DNA of 64,000 nucleotides, taken from contig OAPG01000007.1 in assembly GCA_900208305.1 (NCBI GenBank), positions 124,001 to 188,000 on the forward strand. Direction: 5' to 3'. A program made the translations under genes and the position numbers. Of this stretch, positions 53,672 to 61,200 are shown in pieces. Numbering within the stretch: position 1 is the stretch's first letter; every line of letters begins with the position of its first letter. The notes below the pieces were generated by a model that saw nothing but the letters and a program-made list of their open reading frames with translations, did not search any database and was not told the DNA's origin. The stretch comes from Melanopsichium pennsylvanicum (taxonomy: Eukaryota > Basidiomycota > Ustilaginomycetes > Ustilaginales).

Positions 53672-54832
53672 TTACCTTCCGTAAAGGGGAGGGAGAGCAG
53701 GCTTGTTGCCCAAGATCTCGTCAATCTGCGACATGGTCTCCGGAGTAAGCTTCTCGATCAGATCCAGCGACTTGAGGTTCTCAATAATCTGCTCGGGCTT
53801 GGATGCTCCTAGAATAACGGTGGAGACATTCTGTATGTGAGAGAGAGGAATCAACCAAGGTCAGTGTCAGCATATCAACCCTTTTCAACTCGAATCGAAA
53901 ACAAAGAGACTGGGTAACGCTGCACTTACGGGGTTCTTTGCACACCAAGCAAGGGCGAGGTTGGTCACCTTGGCGCCCAGGCCATCTGCAATCTCGGTCA
54001 ACTTCTTGACCTTTTCGATCTTGGCTTTGCCCTCGGGTGTCTGTAACTCCTTGACAGTGTTGTCAAAGAAGCTCTTGTTGGTGTCGAATCGCGATCCCTG
54101 AGGCACACCTTCGTTGTACTTTCCGGTCAACAAACCAGAAGCGAGAGGCGACCAAATGGTGGTACCGTAGCTGTGAGACCTGTACAGAGGGTCGTATTCC
54201 TTTTCGGGACGTTCACGATGGAACATGTTGTACTGGCACTGATCAGCGATGGGAGCGATGAGGTTGAGGCGGTTTGCGACGGCATGAGCCTCTTCAATCT
54301 GCTGAGCGGACCACTCGGAAGTTCCCCAGTAGAAGCACTTGTCGCTCTCAATAAGCCTGTTGAAGCCGCGAACGATCTCCTCCATGGGGACGGTAGGGTC
54401 GGGTCGGTGAGCCATGATGACATCCCAGTAAGGCAGACCGGAGCGCTCCAATGAGGCCTGGGCGGCTTCCACAATGTGTTTCCTGGACAACCCGCGACCG
54501 TTGGGATCTTTCGAGCCGGTTCCAAAGAAGATCTTTGTGATCAAAACGAGATCAGAGCGGCGAAGGTTGAGTTCACGGATAGCCTTGCCCATGTCGACCT
54601 CACACTGACCGGCAGAGTACACCTCGGCGGTGTCAAAGGTGTTGATGCCATTCTCAAAGGCGAGCTTGACAATCTGCTTGGTCTCGTCCGAGTTGACGGT
54701 GCCTCCGTAGGTGAGCCAGCCTCCAAGGGAGAAAAGAGAAACACGGACACCGGAGGGGCCGAGTCGGCGGAAGATCATGTTCTTGGGATCATACTCGGGG
54801 CAGTCGTTAGGATTGGCAGCTGTGGGAGCCAT
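53672..54832 (-). CDS. Aldo-keto reductase, voltage-gated K+ channel beta-subunit type, 2 exons
   Basis: Exons 54832-53930 and 53830-53672, 353 residues. The intron has a GTAAGT donor at 53929 and an ACATACAG acceptor ending at 53831, phase 0, and joins CAKNP to [15 protein letters not shown], a typical AKR cofactor-binding end. The start [15 protein letters not shown] at 54832 precedes [14 protein letters not shown]. Catalytic tetrad residues are visible: Asp and Tyr in [15 protein letters not shown], Lys in LVLITKIF and His in [23 protein letters not shown] and the [13 protein letters not shown] block are characteristic of the Kv-beta/AKR6 group, NADPH-dependent reductases of aldehydes. A TATA box lies about 95 bases upstream. 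In fungi the physiological substrate is usually unknown. Confidence 0.95.
53831..53929 (-). other. Intron of the aldo-keto reductase gene
   Basis: 99 bases on the minus strand with donor GTAAGTGCAG and acceptor CTCACATACAG. Without splicing the frame runs into a stop soon after the junction and loses the C-terminal 53 residues. Confidence 0.9.
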
Positions 54833-55427
54833 TTTGTCGAAAACGTTGTGCTGAGGGTGGGAAGAGAGATTGGAATGGGATTGAAGGTCTGAAGACCAGT
54901 TAGGTATTGAGCTGCGCCAGGTGTTTATAACCACGGTGACGCACTGAGAGATCCCCGGACACAGGCACACGCGGCCATGCGGAGAAGTGTCGAGTCGAAG
55001 TGATTCATCCTCGGAGCGAGTGCCGCGTCGGTGTAAAAGCGGCAGAATGATTCATCGGTTGGAGACTGCATCGACTGTAACTTAGGCACGTCTGTATAGC
55101 CGCTGGTTGCCTGCCGCACGGACCAATGCAGTTGTGTTGTACGCCCGAGACGAACATCGGACGTCAAAGCCCCGAAATTTTGTACACAACACTCAGCACG
55201 CGCCGAAAATTCCGTCGCTCGCAAACGCACTCGCTTAACCATGCAATATTTAAGGTTCACGTGTCATTTGCAAACTCGGAACCCGGAAATCAGAATCCCT
55301 CCACTTCTTCCCGACTTTTCATTTTTGGCCCCTCGTTCGTGAGCTTCAGTACACAACCCCGATCCCTACACATCATCTAATTCCTACCATCAGCATGTTG
55401 CTTTGACCTAGGCTGGCTTGCATCAAA
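54833..55427. promoter_or_regulatory. Divergent promoter of the aldo-keto reductase and MTQ1-PTH1 genes
   Basis: About 600 bases. On the minus strand a TATAAA at 54924-54929 is about 95 bases before the aldo-keto reductase ATG. A CACGTG core lies at 55258-55263, about 165 bases before the MTQ1-PTH1 ATG. Confidence 0.5.
54924..54929 (-). promoter_or_regulatory. TATA box of the aldo-keto reductase gene
   Basis: GGTTATAAACACC on the minus strand, about 95 bases upstream of the ATG at 54832. Spacing and context fit a core promoter. Confidence 0.5.
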
Positions 55428-57908
55428 ATGCTTGGATACACCGCCAGAACGCCAAATGGTACTGCCTTCAGGACCGCTCTAGCTGGTTCCACAAAAAGCA
55501 TACATTTTACCTGTTCAACCAGCAGCGTCACTTCATCGCTCGCCAAAGCATTCTTCACATCCGACGATCTTCTTTTGAAAGCTCTCAGAAGGCGTCAAGA
55601 AATCTATCGACTGCGTCAGGTATCTAACAAGAAAGCTGACCGCATAGAAGCTGCTTCACTTGCCAAGTGCGAAATCAGATGGCTCGCTGAGCACGTACGA
55701 TCCCACAAGTTCACCATCCCTGCCAACTCTTCCCTTTCACCGTCTTCTTCATCTTCCAGGTCAAAAGCAACGTTCAACAGATTATCACGACGGAAGATAA
55801 TCTCCATGGCGGCACAAATGACCCGTAAAAACGTGCCGCTATCGTACCTCATAGGCAGCATACCGTTTGGCAACCTGCCACAAGAGCTTACCGTTCGACC
55901 GCCAATCCTCTTACCACGCCCTGAAACGGAGCATTGGGCAACACAAGTCGCTGAAACACTGGTCAACCGCTTGGATACTTCCCAAAGCATTCGAGTTGCC
56001 GACCTTTGTACTGGATCTGGCTGTGTAGCGTTACTCGTCGCCCACGCCCTCCGGACCAAGCTCGGGCCAGGGAAAAATTGGAAGGTCGTTGCTTGCGATA
56101 GATCCCCTCTAGCAGTGGAATTGGCGATAGAGAATGCGATAAAGCTAGGCTTGAAAGTGAACCAAGAAGGTGCTAATTTACACATTGTCCAAGCGGATAT
56201 TTTCGAAGATGAAGACATGGACACGCTTGCAACGCTGGCAGGAGGGCCTTTCGACCTCGTGCTAAGCAACCCTCCTTACATTCCCAGGAGGGAATACAAT
56301 TCGCTCTCAGCCGAGGTCAAACAGCATGAGGATCCGGTAGCCCTCATTGGGGAAAGGTCTGTCTCCCCTTCCATCTCTGTGGAACTATCTCAAACCCCAT
56401 CAAATCCCGCAATCGCCACGAACACCGGAGAAAGCCCAGCAGTTGACCCCACTAGACAAACTTATCTAGATAGAAATGGTCTGTCTTTCCATGCTCGTTT
56501 AGCTCAACTTATAAATCGCCCAGCTTTTTCGCATTCTCGTAACCCTTGCTTGCCTCGATTGGTCGCAGAGTATGGGAAAGGGCAGCAAAAGGCGGTTGAA
56601 AAGTTGCACAATGAATTGAAAGCTCCCAAACATCGACTTGCGCAAGTGATCGCACTGGAGAACTGCAAATTGGTGGTGATTGGACTGGGTAATGCAACAA
56701 CACATCCAGAGACTAGGCATAGTATTGGACAGGTGGTTCTTGATCCTTTACTTGGATCTCTGATTGACCAGGATTTGAAAGTGAGAAGAAGGTTAAGGGA
56801 GATTCGAAATGAGTTGGAGGAGGAGAGAGTGGAAGCGATTAAAGATGGGAGAAAGATTGATGTAGATGTACATAAGGATTGGGCAGAAAGTGTTCCTCGT
56901 ACGTTTCCTCTTGTGACTTTGTATGGATCTTCGTCTCCCTCCAGCGGGGAAAATTTGGATGTAAGTGACGAGATGCATGGAAGACCGATGAAATTGGTCA
57001 AAGTGACAGTGGGAAAATCGGGAGGTTGGGCAGCAACTGTATCCCTTCTCATTCCATCATCACCACAATCGACGTTTCTCTCATCAAACTCTTCTCCCAA
57101 AGCAGTTACAGCAACGGCACCGTCATTCGAAAATTCCACCACCATCTATAAAGTCGAAGTATTGCTCTTCAAACCGAGTCAACCAATGAACCTCTCAGGA
57201 CAAGGTCTGAAAGCTTTTCTTCAATCCCATCATCCGTTCTATACAGACTCAACTATCATCAATCAAAATGGTTACTCCAACGCTTCTTGCTCGACGCTCA
57301 ACTCGCTTGAGGGATGGAGAATTCAAGACGATGTGTTGGTGCTTCAGGATGAGTTGGATTTGGAATTTGGAAAGGTGAAAATGAAGCAAAGCGGTAGTGC
57401 ACGTGGACATAACGGTGTGAGAGACATTGTTCGACGTTTAGAGATCCCAGATAATCTCCCTGGTGCTACTACTGTCAAAGGAGGAGGGGGTAAGGGTTCA
57501 GAGATGGTGGGGGGACCGAAGTTGGCTAGGGTGATGATTGGAATTGGAAGACCTGAGAATGGCATTATCAAAGGAAAAGAAAAAGGGAAAGGAGGTTATC
57601 ATGTTCAAGGTAACAATGTTGATGATTGGATACCAAGCATGATGATGATGGGCAAAAGTAAGAAGAAGCCAATATCGATTGATAAATGGGTACTTTCAGC
57701 GTTAACGAAGGACGAAATCGAAAGTTGTCAAAGGGGTTATGTGTTGGATCAAGTAACGCAACAGACTTTGGATTGGATTCGAGGTCGATCTGAATCACTT
57801 GTTCAATCTAAAAAGCAACATGACCGAGATTGGGTAGAAAGTGGAGTGGTCAAGATGAGGTCGGCCAAAGATCAGTTTGGAGTCTATCGCACGATTTGGG
57901 TTTACTGA
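55428..57908 (+). CDS. Fusion of release-factor glutamine methyltransferase (MTQ1/PrmC) and peptidyl-tRNA hydrolase (PTH1)
   Basis: 826 residues in one frame without introns. The N-terminus is Ser/Thr/Arg-rich and presequence-like (MLGYTARTPNGTAFRTALAG), suggesting mitochondria. Residues about 60-405 are an N5-glutamine methyltransferase of the PrmC/HemK/Mtq1 type: PLSYLIGSIPFGNL, LLPRPETEHW, the SAM motif ADLCTGSGCVALL (about 191-203), VVACDRS, and the catalytic NPPY at 281-284, ending with a normal PrmC tail (PRLVAEYGKGQQKAVEKL). Residues about 413-790 are a bacterial-type peptidyl-tRNA hydrolase: VIGLGN (N422), TRH (H431), PMNLSG (M587), LQDELDL (D641), GHNG (N662) and VMIGIGRP; all five key residues are kept. 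The PTH part has long insertions between H431 and M587 and before D641. MTQ1 methylates the GGQ motif of mitochondrial release factor; PTH1 frees tRNA from stalled peptidyl-tRNA. Confidence 0.94.
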   Translation: MLGYTARTPNGTAFRTALAGSTKSIHFTCSTSSVTSSLAKAFFTSDDLLLKALRRRQEIYRLRQVSNKKADRIEAASLAKCEIRWLAEHVRSHKFTIPANSSLSPSSSSSRSKATFNRLSRRKIISMAAQMTRKNVPLSYLIGSIPFGNLPQELTVRPPILLPRPETEHWATQVAETLVNRLDTSQSIRVADLCTGSGCVALLVAHALRTKLGPGKNWKVVACDRSPLAVELAIENAIKLGLKVNQEGANLHIVQADIFEDEDMDTLATLAGGPFDLVLSNPPYIPRREYNSLSAEVKQHEDPVALIGERSVSPSISVELSQTPSNPAIATNTGESPAVDPTRQTYLDRNGLSFHARLAQLINRPAFSHSRNPCLPRLVAEYGKGQQKAVEKLHNELKAPKHRLAQVIALENCKLVVIGLGNATTHPETRHSIGQVVLDPLLGSLIDQDLKVRRRLREIRNELEEERVEAIKDGRKIDVDVHKDWAESVPRTFPLVTLYGSSSPSSGENLDVSDEMHGRPMKLVKVTVGKSGGWAATVSLLIPSSPQSTFLSSNSSPKAVTATAPSFENSTTIYKVEVLLFKPSQPMNLSGQGLKAFLQSHHPFYTDSTIINQNGYSNASCSTLNSLEGWRIQDDVLVLQDELDLEFGKVKMKQSGSARGHNGVRDIVRRLEIPDNLPGATTVKGGGGKGSEMVGGPKLARVMIGIGRPENGIIKGKEKGKGGYHVQGNNVDDWIPSMMMMGKSKKKPISIDKWVLSALTKDEIESCQRGYVLDQVTQQTLDWIRGRSESLVQSKKQHDRDWVESGVVKMRSAKDQFGVYRTIWVY

Positions 57909-58251
57909 ACCTCTACCATTACTTTCAACAGCGCCATTCCAAATAGCAAGAATATTGAAAGAGATGACTGACATGTGTGTGTGACTCTTGTGTCGACTGA
58001 GTCTAATACCATGTCAACAAGGCACGAGGGTTTTCGACAAAAATCTCAAAAAACTCGCCACCCTCTCTTCGACCCACAAACCTCTCCCGCCTTAAGTTAC
58101 TCCTCTCGGAGTTTGCTCTCCAAACACAAATCACATACCAATCCCGACTGTCAAAGCTTCCAGTCAAGCATACACTGCATTTCGTAAAGTACTACACAAC
58201 AACAGATTGTCTCTTTTATTTATGAACAAATCTTTCAACGCGTGCCTTTTG
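57909..58251. other. Convergent 3' intergenic region
   Basis: About 340 bases between the MTQ1-PTH1 stop and the MRC1 stop. A/C-rich in part, no CDS or clear repeat. Confidence 0.4.
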
Positions 58252-61200
58252 TTACTTCTGCGATGATGAACTAGTAGAAAACCCGCTCTCCCTCCTCATG
58301 ATCCCCTGTTTGAGCAACAAACTTGCCCCACCACCCGCTGTTTTCTTCTTCTTGTTTACCGACCCTTGAACATCCTTCCCGGCGGTGGAAAATGGATTCT
58401 TTGTCAACCTCGACCCTGCTGCCCCGAAAGAGGAGGAGGAGGAGGAGGTTTGAGAAGTCCCAGCTCCACCTGCAGAAGGTTTGGGAGCGCGAATAATCCC
58501 CGCATCATTACCCCATTCCGGTTCCGCATCCTCTAGCATATCCACCACGCCTATGGAGCTGCTCAATCGGAACAAAGAGCTGGTGGCTTTCGCGGTGGTT
58601 GGTCTTGAAAGCAGCCTGGCCATGAGCGATTCTTGTGCATCATCATCCGCATCATCCATGTGAAGATCTTTGGGGACAGAGTCTGGGTCCACATCCATAG
58701 CCTTAGCCATATCTGTGGTGGTGGCGACGGCGGTAGTGTGTGCCGGTTTGCGTCCGTACCGAGTAAGTTGTTGAGTATTGCGCAAAGGAGCTGAGAAAGA
58801 AGCTGCGTTTGGAGTTGGGACCGCTTTGATCCGATCGTGCAGAAGAGATGCAAGGCGCGCTTCAGGAATATTTTCATCCGAGTCCCAGACACTGTCCCTT
58901 TCCTCGTCGTCGCCGTGGTTGTCGTCGGAAAGGTTTCCACGTTGCTTAGCCTTTCGACGCTCACGAATCGCTGAACGCACGTCGTTGTATCGGATCTTCT
59001 TGGGTTGCCCCTTGGTCACCACAGGCCCGAATGCATCTTCCACCATTTCCTCATCTCTCTCCTCACCCTCGTTCTCCGCCCCATCTTTCTCCTCCTCCTC
59101 GTCCTCGTCAATATCGTCCTCTGCATCATCGTCATCATCACTGTCATCCCCATCATCCTCGTCCGCGTTGATCATCGCGAGGAAATCATACTTGTCCGAC
59201 GCGTGATCAACCCTGTGCGTGCAAGCATAGCTATTGACAAACGCTTTGGCCTCTTCATGCTCCGCCAACTTGTCCATCCCATCCTCGGTTCCATCCATCA
59301 ACTTTCTCTTCTTCCATCCACCTTGACTCATCATGGCGATCTTTCTCCTGTCCTCCTCCTCGTCCGCATCTTCGTCGAGGAAAGACTCTAGGCCATCCAG
59401 CCCGGCGCGTCCTCTTCGATTCCTGTATCCACCCGCGATGGCCTTCTTGTGTATCTCGGTCTCTTCCCTGTCCTTGGCCTCCATGTCTTGGCGGAATCGC
59501 GCTCGCGCAACCTCGTCCTTGAGAGCTTCGTCGACTTCACGATCGTTGTCGACCAACTCGGCAAGGTCTGCTGCATCGGCGTCGTCCTCGTCATCTTCAG
59601 AACCGGACCCGGCAGACGCATCGTCAACACCAAAGATGCCTTTCAGACCGCCGCCATCCCCGCGTTTTGAACCACCGAGATCTTCATCTTCCGACTCCTC
59701 CGCTTCCCCTTCTATGAATGCGGACTTGCGTTTCTTGCCTTTGCTGTAGGAACTCTCATCGAGATCAGTGTGGAGAGGACCTTCACGAAGAACATCAAAA
59801 GCGTTGCGAGCTCGAGGCTCTGGCTGGTTGGATCGTGGATTGTTCTCGTCGTTCTCGCTTTCTGATCCGATTTCACTCTGATGACCCTCAGCCTCGTCGC
59901 CTTGTTGCAAAGTGGATGCAGCACCACGACGCAATCGCTTGAGATGGACAGGCCTTATTTCATCCCTCTCGTCGTCACCCGAGACGGTTGCATCCTGTTC
60001 GGGACTAGCCTGACCAGAATTGGTACCGGGAGGCGCAGAACCTCTCGGAGCAGGACTGGGCCAAACACCAGCAGCGCCAGTAGCACCGGGAATCTGATTC
60101 TGTGACTGAGACTGACTGTCGTACTGCGACCACAGCCCCATCTGCTGACTCGGCTTGGTCTGCGTAAAGAAACCATCCCTGTTCATGTACATCTTCTCCG
60201 GCGACTGGTTCACCATGTCTCCCTCCGCCTGGGCATGCGCGTATGCTTCGCGCTCTGCCTGACTCTCGTCGAAGCTGGGCAATACCGACGGCGTCGTGTC
60301 GAGCAGATCCATCGCTTCGCCCATCTGAGCTTTGCGCAGCGCTGCAAATGCGTCCACTTCGGTCGATTTGGGCGGTGGCATGGTCGATGCGTCCCACACG
60401 CTGGGCGATGCTTTTTCACGGCTTTCGCCGGTAGGCGGTGGAGTACCATCAAAGAAGAACTGGGTGAAACCATGTGCCTTGCCTCCAGCGTTCTTGGGAT
60501 TATCGAAAATGTCCAAACTCTCACCTCGCAATTCATCCTGCTGCGTGTCTTGGAAGAAGGCGCCGAGTGCCGAGTTGGCGGATTCGTCGCGGACGAGTGG
60601 ACGTGAAGCAGTGGTTGCTTGGGGCGGAAGCTGGCTTTGATCCTGGCTCTGACTCTGAGTTTGAGTCTGCGTTTGATCCCAGAAGGATTTGGGCGCTTGT
60701 GATAGGTTCGACTTGGCGATAGCGGGAGGCGGTATGGTGGGCTCGAAGAAGCGGCCGAGATCGCCAGCTTGCGAAGGGATTTCGTCGGTGCGGAAAGACT
60801 CGTCTTCGTCCTGTCCTGCTGTAGATGGGAAGATGGGGGGATCGCGATGGGTACGCGCAGCTGCACCGGGAATCTGAGCATGCTGAACGGCAGGGGAAGA
60901 GGTGTTAGAGCGAGAAAAGGGCATGCTCTGGTCGATCGAATGGCTCGAGATGTCACCGAGTGGTACTCGAGGTCGGTCTTGGCTTTGCGACATTTCGTCT
61001 GCGCGAGTATTACCGCGGCTGCGATCGAATGAACCAGGTTGAAGTGGGTTCTCGTCACCTTCGTCATCAGCTTCGTCATCGGCCAGGGCACTGCGCCTTG
61101 CTCTGCGGGCATTACTTCGAGGAGCAGGCAGCTCGTCCTCATCGTCATCCATGACAGCTCGAGATGGGAAGACACTGCGACTTGAGCTCGGGGAAGCGTT

